Positions 8,489 to 21,909 of a stretch of DNA of 64,000 bases are shown here, one piece after another; within the stretch, counting starts at the first letter, position 1, and each line of letters begins with the position of its first letter. Source of the DNA: Antedon mediterranea (taxonomy: Eukaryota > Echinodermata > Crinoidea > Comatulida > Antedonidae); the NCBI RefSeq assembly GCF_964355755.1, contig NC_092678.1:15722922-15786921 (forward strand), given 5' to 3'. The translations under genes and the position numbers were made by a program. The notes beneath the pieces are model-generated. The model saw only the letters and a program-made list of their open reading frames with translations, did not search any database and was not told where the DNA came from.

Positions 8489-10587
8489 CTGAAAACCGTG
8501 AAAAAGCAATAATAATTATATGTATAGTTTCAAGGTACAGTAAACAACCATATTATTATTTTACATCAATGTAATTAAAATATAAATAATATGATTCGTG
8601 GATATGGATCAACATCTACAATACAATATAACCGACAATAGCCCTATTACAAACACACATTTTATTAAATGATGATGATCTATGTATTCTGCTATTTAAT
8701 TTTTCATTATGGCATAATTTCACACGTCTGCCGGTGGTTATACAGTAACTGAATTAAAGAGTAAAAGTTTACAGCCAGTGTTAGTAGTAACATCTGGTTA
8801 AATGAATACACAGTAAACCCTAATACAATTTTATGCGGAACAAAATAAAATCTGACGAATAGTAACAAAATGACAAATAAAAAGCAATTAATATACCTCA
8901 GATTTAAGAATAAGAACCTCAATTTTCGATAATTATAATTGAATAACTAAATGTCAATGTTATAGAAATCAAAAAAGTTGAAATAAAAATTAAAGTGTAT
9001 AGCATGGTATAAATGTGGATCTCGATGATCAGTGACGTAAACGGATAATATGTATTCGTCATTGGTGGACATTTATCTGTAGAAGAAGACGGTTACAATA
9101 ACAGTAAGGATGAGTTCTCATACAATTCTCTCATTCGTGCCGATGAAAGTGATACGTCCTAAGCCCTCCTTACCACTACTGTAGTAACGGAGGGATAACG
9201 CTATATTATAGAGGAAGAAAATAGCAGTATTTGATTTGTGACAATGAAACTATTACGTCATAAGTTTTCCTAACTACGAATGGATAAGGAATTATACGTG
9301 TAGGGCCTACGTACCAAACTACTGTAGATTTATTTATTTATTTTATGTTCAATCTTCCTACATAACAAAAAAAAACATAGGCCTATAGTATAACAGGATA
9401 GTAGCGGAAAAGCAAAAGTAATAAAACTGTCATCTTGTGATGCGCTTGACCAGCCCCTGTCAACTAGAACGATAATATAAAACTGAAATTTTAACAATAA
9501 ATATAAAAAAATACATAGAAAAATATGCTATTTATAAAATACTAATTAAAGTGTTAGAATATAAAAATGAAATTGCTATAAGAACATTTTTATTTCAGGC
9601 CTATAAAAGTTAAAAATTCAAATGTATATTTGCATAACTTTTATTTTATAAAATATGAAAAGTTACAAATCTATAAAATGTTACTTTAAACTGTGTTTAA
9701 ACTTAAAAAATCGACTCTCCAATAAGATCATTTATGATCGTAACAGAGTTTGGAAAACCGTACTATACCTGAGTATTTAAAAGCATCAGTACGGGCTCTA
9801 CCATAATGAAAGGTAAGTATATATTAATGTCGGTTATTAACTAAAAAAAGAACCAACAGAATCAACATAGATAACAGATGCCTCTCGTAGTCTCATTTTC
9901 CTTGATTGGCGAACGAAAAAGCATTCGTAATGTTTATGACGTATGCTGTCATATACTGTAATTTAATTATGATAATATTAGTTTCCTTTTGGTTAACTTT
10001 AGATGATGTTCATTTGAACAATATCAACAGACAAACTAAACAAACACTTAAGTTGCAATTTGTTCTAGGTTCATTCTAATTTTGACTTATTTTTTACTGG
10101 TGTTTTGGTGTGAAAGGTAAAATCAAGCAACTCCGGAGTTCAAAACAGAGGAGTTGAACAGCTGAACAGTCTCCGGATGTGTAGTTACCATGATAGTAGT
10201 GGTGTAGTTACTTAAAGAATGGCATGATTTCTAAATTCAACATTGTCTGCTATACAGTATCTTCTGAATACAATTTTGTAATAATTATATAACTTCTCAT
10301 TTAATAAAATCAGTTATAATAACAAAAATTACTGTAATAAAAGTGACGAATCCAAACAAACTACACACAGGAGCTTGTGTTAAATTAGTACATGTTTTAT
10401 TTTATCATTATTAAGATACATTAATCATAATTTTAAAATAAACATCGGGTTCGATTATTTTAGATTTAAATGAAAATTCTGCAATTGCAAAGGATCAACA
10501 ACTAAAACGATGACAATAATAATTGTGGTTATCTTACAAAGAAAATATACTATTTCAAAAGTATGATAAACAATAGCAAGCACTCAC
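8489..10587 (-). other. Intron between LRR exons A3 and A2
   Basis: Non-coding cassette sequence, collinear with 24533-25840. It contains a block (about 9658-9815, with CTGTGTTTAAACTTAAA and GATCGTAACA) that recurs at 12596, 43803 and 56728. At 10100-10182 there is a truncated piece of the Harbinger-like MITE seen in full at 44297-44804, beginning TGTTTTGGTGTGAAAGG. No host exon was found. Confidence 0.6.
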
Positions 10588-10659
10588 AGTTTTGTCAATG
10601 ATGTCAAACCATCAAACACATTTGCTGTTAATGTAGTTATTTGGTTACCGTACAGCCAC
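10588..10659 (-). CDS. LGR LRR exon type A3, intact
   Basis: This 72-bp phase-2 exon has minus-strand acceptor GGTTTTCAG and donor GTGAGTGC. The LRR reads WLYGNQITTLTANVFDGL then TSLTKL. The Trp-Leu-Tyr-Gly start distinguishes subtype A3. The paralogue at 43365 has a one-base deletion, so this is the only readable A3 copy in the window. It is the first exon of the intact cassette 1 in transcript order. Confidence 0.82.
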
Positions 10660-10703
10660 CTGAAAACCGTTAAAAACGAAACAAATATTTATATGTATAG
10701 TAT

Positions 10704-11337
10704 TACCTCTTTTACACCGTCAGTAAAAATGCAGAGTTGATCCGGAATTGTATAACCCGAGTCGTAACCGGGACGCAAAAATGCGGAAATGTAGGACAGT
10801 GTAAACGACGTAAAAAGTTACCCGGGTCGCTGAATTACCCAGGTAAGTGATGCGGAATGTATTCAGCGTCAAGAAGTCAACCCGGGACGCACCCAGGATG
10901 AACCTGTGTTTGCGGTGTAAAACGCTCAGTGTATCTTTACCCGTTTGTTTACTATCCTCGCTCACTATAGTATTTAATTTACATACAATTAGGATAAGAT
11001 TGATTTTGTTTATTCGCTTATTCAATAAATTAAACTTATGGTTATTTGTTATTCATTTTTATTTCAAGATATTATTCTTCCCGAGTAGACTTATTTTGTG
11101 TGAGTATTGCCATAAAACAAACTTGTGGGAGTTATAATGAGCAGACCGTTACTATGGTGTCTCTTCATGCGTGAGAGGGCGATATTTCGATTGATCTAGA
11201 ACATTTACACGGGTTGGAATTTTTCAGTGTAAATATACGCAACCCATGTCATTCCCGTGTTAAGAATCGTGTGTGAAAAGGAAATTTATCCGGACACGAC
11301 ACGGGTTTGTTATAAGCTCGGCGGTGTAAAAGGGGTA
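10704..11337. mobile_element. Harbinger-like MITE, 634 bp
   Basis: It begins TACCTCTTTTACACCG and ends CGGTGTAAAAGGGGTA, an imperfect terminal inverted repeat, and is flanked on both sides by TAT. The paralogous empty site at about 43480 (TATAGTATGTCTACC) has one TAT, which proves an insertion with a 3-bp duplication. Three-base W-rich duplications and this TACCYCTTT-ACACC end suggest a PIF/Harbinger-type non-autonomous element. Interior frames are short and not transposase-like. Confidence 0.75.
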
Positions 11338-13113
11338 TATGTCTACCAAGGGACAGTACGATCAAGGATTATTTATTTGTATTCATTTCGAAACAACAAT
11401 GATGACATAAAAACATTAATTTTGTGACAAAAAAGGCATACAAGTATAAAGCCAGTGTTAGTAGTAAAATCTGGTTGAATGACAACATAGTTAACCCTAA
11501 TACACATTTCTGCGGAACAAACGACTTTGACCTAAAATAAAATCTGACGAATAGTAACAAAATGACAAATGAAAAGCAATTAATATACCACAGATTTATG
11601 AATAACAACATCTTTCGATAATTATAATTAAATAATTAAATATCAATGTTATAGAAATCGAAAAAGTTGAAATAAAAAAAAAGTGTATAGCATTGTATAA
11701 ATGAGGATCTCGACTATCGGTGAAGTAAACGGATAATATGTATTCGTCAATGATGGACATGTATCTGTAGAAGAAGACGGATACAAGAACAGTAACGATT
11801 CTTTCCTTCGTGCCGATGAAAGTGATACGTCCTAAGCCCACCTTACCACTGTACTAACGAAGGGATAACGTTATATTATAGAGGAAGGTAATAGCAGTAT
11901 TTGATTTTTACCAATGAAATTAATATATCATAAGTTTGCCTAACTACGAATGGATAAGGCTATATACGTGTAGGGCCTATGTACCACACTATTGTAGATT
12001 TATTTATTTTATTTTCAACCATTCTACATAACAAAAAAAACATAGGCCTATAGTATAACAGGAGAGTAGCGGAAAAGCAAAGTAATAAAACTGTCATCTT
12101 GTGATGTTCTTGAATAGCCCCTGAAAACTAAAACGATAAAATAAAACCAAAATTATAACAATAAATATAGAAAAAAAAAACATAGAAAAATATTCTATTT
12201 ATAAAATGCTAATAAAAGTGTTATAATATAAAAATACAATTGCTCTCAGAATATTCTATAAAAGTTAAAAATTCAGAGTAAGGTATAATATAAAAAACCA
12301 TGTACATTTGCATAACCTTTGGTTTATAAAATATGAAAATTTACAAATCTTTAAAGTGGAGCTACACTCAGACTTTCTCAGCTTATATTATGTTTAAGTA
12401 TGTTTAATTGAAAGTAATTACATAAAAAAAACCAGGAAAAATACGGAAATATTTTCCAAAAACTAGTTTACAATACGTCGCGAAACGCGTTACACTTAGC
12501 GTTTAGTCGATGGTCAACGCATTGTGGAAATTTCTTCCCTTTGGTAAATTATGTGTCGAAAAATGGGGAATAAATTTTATACATGATACATGTTATGTTA
12601 CTTTAAACTGTGTTTAAACTTAAATAAAACGACTCTCCAATAAGATTATTTCTGATCGTAACACAGTTTGAGAAACCGTACTATCCCAGAGTAAAAGCAT
12701 CAGTACGGGCTCTACCATAATAAAAGGTAAATATACATTGGTGTCGGTTATTAACTAAAAAAAGAACCAACAGAATCAACATAGATAACAGATGCCTCTC
12801 ATAACGACGTTTTCGTAGTCTACAGCCTGTTTTCCCTTCGACGTTATTCGACGCTATCGTTAACAATAATCGGCGATCTTCTACGTAAACATTGAAATGT
12901 TAACGATTTACAGGAAAAGGTACTCGCTATGGTTATCATTTCAACTTGATCGTTTTCAAACGATCGTTGTTGAACTGTTAACGATCAACAAGAAACAGGC
13001 TTTATGTTGTTTGATTGGCGATCGTAAAAGCATTCGTAATGTTTATGACGTATGACGTCATATACTGTATTTTTTATTGGATTAAGATTGAATGAACTCA
13101 TAATAATGTTTTA
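11338..13113 (-). other. Intron upstream of exon A3
   Basis: Cassette sequence is collinear with 43470-44296. Two private insertions without coding frames break it: about 12356-12590 (between AATCTTTAAA and TTATGTTACT) and about 12818-13000 (rich in GATCGTTAACGATC-like repeats). A palindromic TGACGTCA lies at 13053-13060 and is shared with the copies at 44104 and 57011. Confidence 0.5.
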
Positions 13114-13524
13114 TACCCCTTTCACACCAAATAAGCAAAACTCCGTAAACACTCCGGAGTTGACGCCCCGGTGTTTTGGTGTGAAAGGGAAATTACATTT
13201 TCAATGCATTGCTGTTTTTCCGATCATCCACAAATGATGTACATTCATTAAAAAAAATGTCATCTACCTCCGTTACGCTTCACCAATAATAACTTTACAC
13301 ATAAAATAATTGTCACCATTTAATTGCAGAAATAAATATTGACTAGCTATAATAATGAACTAATCAATCAATTCAATAGCTGACATTTAATTGTATTAAA
13401 ACGATATGCAATTTTGATATCGTATGGTTTAGTTCATTCGGTCACATACACGGCACATAGGCCGTATACTTATTTATCGTAGGATTTTGTTATTGTGTTG
13501 TTGTGTTTTGGCGTGAAAGGGGTA
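13114..13524. mobile_element. Harbinger-like MITE (TACCCCTTTCACACC family), 411 bp
   Basis: It has terminal inverted repeats TACCCCTTTCACACCAAA and the matching GCGTGAAAGGGGTA end, flanked by TTA on both sides. The paralogous site at 1483-1485 carries a single TTA and no element. Two other cassettes carry the same family at the same position (44297-44804 and 57207-57285) with very different interiors. That implies one ancestral insertion followed by internal deletion or replacement. Confidence 0.78.
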
Positions 13525-14310
13525 TTAGAAACGTCGTTTTTGTGACACTGTGTTTCATACGGTGGAATGTCATTTTAAACTAAGCTGGTCTAACGTATTT
13601 TAAATGAATACAGTGTGTAGAGGTAGGAGGAGAAACTGTTGACGTTGTTTATCTCACAACTTGGAAATACAGAACATCATTACATCACATGCCTGTATCA
13701 TTAGCTTATGAGTTAGGTTATGGTATATGATAGTAGGTGATATATGTGAAACATGTGATGTTGTATTACCGAATGTTCCTATGATACTATAGAAATCGAG
13801 ATACAATTCCAAAAATCAGGTGTATGTTAGACGTTACTCCGGCTTGGAATAGAGGTCTTAGCTTTAACCAACTTAATTCTGTAATGTGCCTGTACACTTT
13901 TTTGAGGCAAACATTATACCGTGTATACATGGAAAGGGTGCCGTATAGACATTATAATTGCTTAATCCTTTCTGAAACAATGTACAGTTTTAGAATGTTA
14001 ATTTTAACTTGGCTGGTCCAACAATTTGAGATGAATGCAGTGTGTAGAGGTAGGAGGAGAAACTGTCGGCGTTGTTTATTTCCTATAAAAGTACAATCGT
14101 ACGATAATGGGGTGTCCAACGCCAGTGGCCTTACGAAGACGTGTATTTCGAGCTATTAAAACGTTTTAACATTTTATAGAATATGTCTACAAAAGGCCTG
14201 CGTAGTGTGTTGTATGTAAACTAGAATTTGGTAGTCCGATAAATTGTTCAGAGCATACAAACAACTGCATGTAGATAATTAAATTGTTACATATGTTAAG
14301 TATTATCTCA
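13525..14310 (-). other. Intron 3' of the degenerate B exon at 14311
   Basis: Cassette sequence repeated at 44805-45588 and 57286-58068 (AGGTAGGAGGAGAAACTG, and the CGTGTATACATGG block). It contains an internal duplication of the AGGTAGGAGGAGAAACTG block (13620 and 14045). Open frames are not conserved between copies, so I call no gene. Confidence 0.5.
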
Positions 14311-14369
14311 GAAGCAAACGCAGAAATGCACCTTGCTCTATGGTAGTTATAGCGTTATCATCTAAATAC
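14311..14369 (-). pseudogene. Degenerate LRR exon type B
   Basis: The acceptor side (TGCAG, then YLDDNAITTIEQGAF) is preserved. One A is missing in the AAAA run at about 14324, which shifts the frame, and the 3' end with the donor is gone: after GCTTC the sequence reads TGAG instead of GTCACTG...GTAAG. It cannot be spliced like the copy at 1840-1914. The loss of the 3' end is shared with the copies at 45589 and 58069. Confidence 0.75.
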
Positions 14370-14949
14370 CTGCAAATAAATCAATATACACACACTTCCA
14401 AGGAAGATGTATTGTAAAACTACTATATAACAATACAATAACTAGAATAACAAACAAGTTTTCTGCTATATTTCATAGTACCGTTATGTAATTTTTTTCT
14501 TCATTTCAGTGGCCGATTAGACTTTCTCTGACACACGAATAATTGTCAAAGGCAGGCTAATTTTGCCATTATGAGGTGCAAATCTGAGAGAGAGGAAATT
14601 ATAAAGTGTAGAAACAGATATCACCTAACAAGCAAGCTATTACTGAACCATACAATGTGAAAATCATAAAAATGGCTAAACTCTGGAAAATGCTATTTTT
14701 CACATTTTAACTTAAGTTATTCTTACGGACGGATAACGTGAATAATGTACGTAGGCCTACAATCCGAATTAGGTCCGATTTGTTGCACGTGCGAATAAAG
14801 AACCAGTGCTAATCCACCGTACGGAGGAAAAATAACGGATTCATCTCATAATTACATTATTTTTAATTTAATAATATTTAAGTGATAATAATAATTTAAT
14901 GTAAAACTAACGAATCGAAGCATCAATACACACAATACAACTACAGTAG
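14370..14949 (-). other. Cassette-2 intron up to the X1 breakpoint
   Basis: Matches the B-A1 introns at 3045, 45780 and 58265. It stops after GTAGCCTATGTG, the point where other cassettes lead to exon A1. Here composite element X1 begins and A1 is missing, so cassette 2 has lost its A1 exon. Confidence 0.55.
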
Positions 14950-16789
14950 CCTATGTGAAAAATAGTGTTTATTTTTCAATTATACCACATAGTTACGTTC
15001 AGTACTGAAATATTTTAGGATTTAAAAGAATAAAATATCTATGTGACGAAGACGGATATGACGATCAACCTCAAAAATCATGTGACAGAAATGATTTTAA
15101 GACTTGATTTGAATATGGTTATATTGACCATAGTAACATAGATATACAATGTAATAACATGATAAAGATATACAAAACAAAATTACAATAAAAAAGCCCC
15201 TGGCAATAGCAAACAGTCAAATCCGTCACTGGCCGTCATCTCCGTCACATCTCCGTCACAAAGAATCATTGGGAAATTTGATGGAGTTGAGCGTGACGGA
15301 GATGATGTATTTAGCATAGGACAGGACAGGATCACCCCGTAGGCATATTTGACAGCGGAGACGGAGTGCATACTGCTAGATCCATGAATAAATTGTACTT
15401 CCAGTTGAAAAAAAACCCAACAATTTTAATTATTTAATGAGTACTATACCGTTCGGATATGACGTCCAATAAAGGTACGCAACTTTAATTTTTATAAAAC
15501 CTTGTCTATTAGGCCTAATTTAGTCTCTAAACCCATGTCTATTCTAGTAGTAGCTGTGTGGGTGTGTGTGACGTGTGTGTGTTAGGTATGACCAAAGATA
15601 GTTACACTATCTTTGGTAAGACACAATCCGAGTAATAAGTCAGCAAAATTAAACAATAAACATTACACAAAAATATATTTTTTATTCTCGTGGGTCAAAT
15701 CTTCCCATCTCATGTGTTCATATACGCGCATTTTTAAAGTTCCTTTGAGTACATGCATATTGTTTGATAATAAAATAGCAGAATTAAAAATATACAGTAC
15801 ACAAATTATACACATTCTTTATTCTTGTGGGTCTAAGTTTTCTTTGGGCTATGTCCAATGAATTACTACTTTAGTTTAATGTCTTGCCTAGCTGTCGATT
15901 AGCCTCGACTCGACACATTTTGTGTGAAGAAGAGTGCGCGAAGGCAATCACGTGAATTGATTTAGAATCCTAGGCCTACTGTAGAAAGTATCGTATCGCA
16001 GTTGTGTAATCACTTCTTGTTGCTATACGCTTGGGTGCACACGGAACAACAAATTTAACTGATGAATTATTCATGTTTATTTTGTGACGTTTCATGAGGG
16101 GTCCCCAACTTATGTACGAAAAAAAAAATCGCGATCGGGACATGGGGTTTTATGGGGTTGCCTGAAATTTATATATTTTTAAAATAACAATATCAATGTT
16201 ATTATCTTTGGTTGATGTAATTAATTCATCTTACAATAATGTTGATTATGATATAGGCCTAAGTCAAGAATTTGTATTTTTTAATAAGGAATTTTCAGTC
16301 TCTTTCACACCAAAGTACCGGAACACGATTTTAGACACTTACTGAAGAAAAGTTCCTAATAAAAGTCCTCTAATTGGAAATGTACAAGATACAATGCACT
16401 GTGTCCATTAGATTTTCTACATTTTATGTAACACTTGTTTGTGTTATGCGAGGTTTGAACAATTTATGCAATTGAAAATTGGGTGGAATTCCTTGCGCAA
16501 ATTGAATCCAACTACTCGATTAAAATTGATCAGATTAAAAAATAGTGCAATGTATTTTAGTATGTGATAAAACCAAAATTAAAATAAACCTGTGACGTAT
16601 AAATATAAAAATAATGCAAGTCAATTCAACTCAATTCAATTCAAAGTAACATTTATTTTCTTCAAATTAAAACAGTATACACAATGATGTAAAGAAAGGT
16701 AATTAAATTGAAGAAGGCATGTTAACAAAAAAGCAAAAAGCTTGTGACAGACATGCCTAAACAAAGGTGAAATTTAATTGAAGCATCCC

Positions 16790-19700
16790 CGGATAACCCA
16801 CTTCCTGGAGGGCTTTTAATCACACCCTTAATAGTCAAGTTAGAACATATGGGCCCAGTTAAATTTAGAGTTCCTTTGTCAAATTCTAGTAAAGAAATTA
16901 GGCTAAATAGAAACTTTAAAATTGCCACTGCTTTCATCCGCCAGTCTATAACGCATCACAGTCCGGAAGTTCACTGTAACTCAAGTACGGCCTCAAACAA
17001 TTTTAATTTTGATAGCTCGCCAATTTCACATATAGGTAAGGCGAAATTTATTAATTTACTTAATAATCATCCGAATGTTTTTTCAAAGAATGATTTAGAT
17101 ATAGTGAGAACTTCGTCTGTAAAACATAAAATACACATAACTAATGACACCCCATTCAGTCAACCTTGTAGGAGGATACCTGATCTGATTTCAATGATGC
17201 TAGGGACCTCATTCAAGATTTATTAAGGAAGAATATCATTAGAGTCCGAAAGCCAGTATATCTCTCCTATAGTATTAGTCAGGAAAAAGAAGACTAACGA
17301 AATTCGATTATGTATAGATTACAGACTTCTAAATTCTAGGTCGGTTAGGGACCAATACAACGTCCCCAAAATTGAAGATGCCCTTACAACCTTACGTGGT
17401 GCCAAATGGTTCTCATGTCTTGACCTCAAATCAGGCTATTACCAAATTGAAATGGCTGAGGAGGATAAAGCAAAAACTGCATTTTGGTGTCCATTGGGAT
17501 TCTATGAATTTAACCGAATGCCCCTAGGGATTACTAATGCCCCGCCACCTTCCAACGACTGATGGAAAAGTGCATGGGGGAGTTAACATTTTCCAACGTT
17601 CTAGTTTATTTAGATGACTTACTAGTTTTTTCAACCACATTAGACGAACACCTTGCTAAGTTAGACAAAGTATTATCTAGGCTTGAAGAGTATGGCTTGA
17701 AACTATATCCAGACAAGTGCAATTTTGCCCAAACGTCCATTAAGTGCTTGGGCCATGTCATATCGGAGGATGGGATAAGCACTGACCCAGATAAGGTAGA
17801 GGCTGTCAAATCTTGGCCTCGCCCCTCAAATGTAAAAGAATTGAAATCATTTCTAGGTTTTGCTGGTTATTATCGACGATTTATACAGCATTATAGCCAT
17901 ATTGCCAAACCATTAAACCAACTTATGACTAAGTATGACCCAATACGTAAACGAGGTAAAACTTTCAAAAAACCGAAATCAAATACTCCCTCAGACAGGC
18001 GCCCTAGTCCTAATACTCCATTTGGTACTAATTGGTCCGAATCATGTCAGGTGGCATTTGATGTACTAATAGATAAATTGTCTTCAGCCTCTATATTAGG
18101 ATTCGCAGACTACAATTCACCATTTATTCTACATACCGACGCTAGCACAAGCGGGTTAGGTGCAGCCCTATATCAAGAGATAAATGGGATAAAGAGGGTA
18201 ATTGCCTATGCTAGTCGTGGGTTATCCAAAAGTGAAGCCAATTATCCTGCTCATAAATTAGAGTTTCTTGCCCTAAAATGGGCTGTGACTGAGAAATTTA
18301 CTGACTATCTTTATGTTCAACTATTTGTAATTTACACGGATAATAACCCCTTAACGTACGTGTTGACGACAGCTAAGCTTGACGCTACAGGCCAAAGGTG
18401 GCTTGCCGCCCTGGTCAATTACAACTTTGATATTAGATACAAAGCAGGTAGAAACAATCAAGATGCAGACGGTCTTAGTCGTCGCCCACGTGACCCCCCT
18501 TCCAATGACTTTGAATACGAACAATATCAAGAGAAAGCTAAAGCTGACGAAGTGTTAGGTAGAGTAAAATGTTCATCCTGTTCGTTCACAGCAGTCTGTA
18601 ATGCTAAAATAGTTAATACGTCTACTATACCTAATGATACAACACCCTTAGTTGAGTCAGTTAGTGATTCTCCTGATGCAATCCCCGCCATCTATGATAA
18701 CCCTATTAGGCCTATAGATGGGCAGTCAACCTTGCCTAATGTTACTGCAGCGGAGTGGGTAGAGCATCAACAACAAGACCCTAATATTAAACCTATTTTT
18801 AAATTTGTATATAACAAACGGAAACCTACACAAGATGAACTCACAAAATTACCCGAGGAAACTAGGCTACTCCTGAGACAGTTTGATACATTATTGGTAA
18901 AAGATAATATTCTATACCGCCAATTTGTAAATATTATCGGAGCTATGCAATTGCAATTAGTACTTCCAACCGCTTATAGAAATAAAGCATTTACTGGCTT
19001 ACATAATGACATTGGTCACCCTGGGATGGAACGGACCTTGGATCTTGCCCGATCCAGATTTTATTGGCCTCGTATGTCCTCCCAAATTGAAGATAAATGT
19101 AGGTGTTGTGAACGTTGTGTCCGAAGAAAGGCCCGTGCTACCAAAGCAGCCCCCCTAGTTAGTGTCAGAACCACCATGCCTATGGAATTAATGTGTATTT
19201 ACTTTCTGTCTATAGAACCTGATTCTAAGGATACTAGAATGTGTTAGTTGTGACTGACCATTTCACTAGATATGCTATTGCTATCCCAACCAAGGACCAA
19301 AAAGCCCCCACAGTAGCAAAAGCTCTGTGGAATAACGTCTTTCAACATTATGGCTTTCCAAAACAATTACATTCAGATCAAGGCAGAGATTTCGAATCAA
19401 AAGTTATCCAAGATTTATGTAAATATTTAGGAGTAAGAAAATCTCGTACAACCCCATACCATCCCCAGGGTAATGGTCAGGTAGAACGGTTTAACCAAAC
19501 CCTGCTTAAAATGCTAGGCACTCTAGAAAACCAAAAGAAAGAACATTGGCGAGACCATGTTGCACCCTTAGTGCATACATACAATTGTACTAAGAATGAT
19601 GCTACGGGAATGTCCCCATATTATTTAATGTTTGGTAGAGAAGCCCGCCTCCCAATTGACATCCAACTAGGTATTGACCCAAACCAAAATGGTTCACTTT

Positions 19701-20048
19701 CTCCAAGGGGATATGCCGATAAATTAAGACATCGCCTAGAAACAGCACACCAATTAGCCCAGGAAATGGCAACCTAGAAAGCTAATGCCAATAAAGCCCG
19801 ATATGATAGTATAGTGCGTGAATGCACTATTTACAAGGGTGATAGGGTACTAGTAAAAAATGTGCGCTTAAGGGGTAAACATAAACTTGCTGATATGTAG
19901 GAAGAAACTATTTATGTGGTTTTGGAACAAATAGGGGACAACCCTGTGTACAAGATAGAGCCTGAAGATAGTGATGCAATACTAGAACATTGCATAGAAA
20001 TATGCTACTCCCATGTAGGTTTGCTACAGCAAAGGAAACTCCCCTAAA
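16790..20048 (+). pseudogene. gypsy pol remnant (RT-RNase H-integrase)
   Basis: The domains are in standard Ty3/gypsy order, spread over several frames. They are: pre-RT sequence (16849-17226); RT fingers and palm (SPIVLVRKKK, LDLKSGYYQI, about 17255-17550) in another frame; RT catalytic LVYLDDLLVF plus RNase H (LHTDASTSGLG, DADGLSRR) and the integrase zinc domain (GHPGMERT...CERC) in 17562-19247; the integrase DDE core (HSDQGRDF, QVERFNQ) in 19241-19777; then a GPY/F-like tail after a stop. At least three frame changes (near 17230, 17550 and 19240) and in-frame stops at 19777 and about 19898 make it non-functional. Confidence 0.82.
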
Positions 20049-20824
20049 AGTGGTACTAAAGAAAAACAAAGACAGAGAAAGCCTGTCACTCGACAAGGGC
20101 ACAAAACGCCTAAGTCAACTGTCCCACAGCCAGAACTATCTGGACATGAAACAAGTGATAGTGATTTAGATTATTACATTCCAAATTCAGTTCACACACT
20201 TCAACAACCAACAGATCCATCTATACCTCCTAATCTGGGTAATGACCAAAACGTGGGTCAAACTATTATTGACACCCCAATTGTTAACGAAATAGAACCT
20301 CAGATCAATGAGGAAGATGTAATAGTTAACCATGATATTAATGATATCGAAGATGCTGTTATTCCTAATTTAGACAACATAATATTGATAATGCTAATAA
20401 TGAGCCTGATATTCAACATGATGTCCACAAACCACAGGCTAATACAGATGATACCTTACGTCCTAAACGGCTAAGAACATAGCCAGAAAGGTTAGGTTAT
20501 TTTGCTCCCGGCCAACAAGTTACATCAACTTCTAATATGGTGGTCCAAGTCATTGGGATGCAAAACCAAATGTTTGCTGATATGATGCAATCTCAATTAT
20601 CACTTTTAAGAGGCTCTAAGCCGAATTAGTTTTATAATGTTATTTTTACTATATGTTTATATATACACGCCAATTTTGATTCCTTTTCAATGTAATATTT
20701 TTTTTCACTGTCTATTTTTATGTATTAAGACAGGTGAATTACGATCAAAAACTAAATGGTGACGTTTTTAATGTTAATGTTGGTTACCATTGAGTTGTTG
20801 AGCGTCGTCCGGGGACGGACGAAT

Positions 20825-21720
20825 ATGTTGGCAGGGTGAGTGTAACCCAGGCTACACAAGTGTGCCAGTCTAAGAAGATGAAGGGTAACCCAGGCCACAA
20901 AAGTGTGCCAGTCCAAGGAAATTGCAACATTTACACATTCCTACTTCCTTACAAACAAAGAAAATACTGACCAACATACTTTAAGTATGAGCTAATTATT
21001 TTAAGGATAAACTATTAGCTGATCAAACTCCAAATAAGGAAATAGGGCCACCATCATCTACCATTAGATAATGGTCAAGGAATGTATTTCGGAACAACAG
21101 GGTGGGGCCAAGACATATAAAAAAGACTGCAGAGTTGGGAAAAATCACAACTCAACTCTAAATCTATTGAGAGCAGTCAGGTCCTCCCTGATACTTTTTG
21201 TACGTTCTGAAAGAAGTTGTATTTACACTTATTCCTTGCATGCTCAACAAGTTTAGGTAAGATAACCAACGTAAACTTATTATTTTGTAGCGTAAGTAAC
21301 ATAGCTAAGTCCTTTAGTTGTACTTGTTAACTACATATAGGTTACTACTTTTATGTTTATCATTGTCTGTTGTTAAATCCAGCAATGAATTTATTATCTT
21401 AGATACAACTTGGTAAATATGTACTATATGTTTGACCACCTTATATCCTATTGATTGTATCTTTATATGTAAGTTAGAGTGTAGTAATAAGACCCTGTCA
21501 TTATATACTCACTAGGCTATGATTTATTAGCTAATCCTAAATTATCCTTGAATGAAGCCTGTATAGAGAATTCTGTAGTTATAGGAATTAAATACAAAAA
21601 GGCTACCGTAGTACACAACTCAACTCTAAATCTATTGAGAGCAGTCAGGTCCTCCCTGATACTTTTTGTACGTTCTGAAAGAAGTTGTATTTACACTTAT
21701 TCCTTGCTCAACAAATTCAG
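20825..21720 (+). repeat. Putative 3' LTR region with an exact 94-bp direct repeat
   Basis: The segment begins TGTTGGCAGGG just after a purine-rich tract. It contains a TATA-like ACATATAAAAAAG at about 21113-21125 and then a 94-bp block (21146-21239). The same block recurs without a difference at 21614-21707. The first copy runs into CTCAACAAGTTTAG followed by GTAAGA, a strong splice-donor context; the second runs into CTCAACAAATTCAG followed by GTTGAG. The LTR's true 3' end cannot be fixed because no partner LTR is present. Confidence 0.45.
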
Positions 21721-21909
21721 GTTGAGGGAAGATTGCCCAAGTTGGATTCTGTGTGTAAAGTCCACAGCCAAACGAGAGAATCGGTGGAGTGTAAATCATC
21801 AAACTTTGAACGGGTTTACCACACCAAAAAGGGGACAAGCTCGACCACTGCCAGTTGTCAACAAACTTAAGTTTGACTTGTTATCTAAATCTTTAAGCAT
21901 ACTTTAGTC

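Larger units (their letters stand above)
16774..21890 (+). mobile_element. Ty3/gypsy element, 5'-truncated and mutated, nested in X1
   Basis: X1 sequence breaks after GAAATTTAA (compare 34525, where it is continuous). The insert holds a decayed pol on the plus strand, a GC-rich region with a polypurine-like GGGGACGGACGAATA stretch, and a 3' LTR-like region from about 20825. The 5' LTR, gag and protease are absent. The right end is hard to place because other LINE debris follows directly. Confidence 0.65.

Noticed and set aside
15183-15371. CCGTCAC-rich frame as a gene
   Set aside because: A short tandem-repeat tract shared with 31310-31400 inside element X; no coding conservation.
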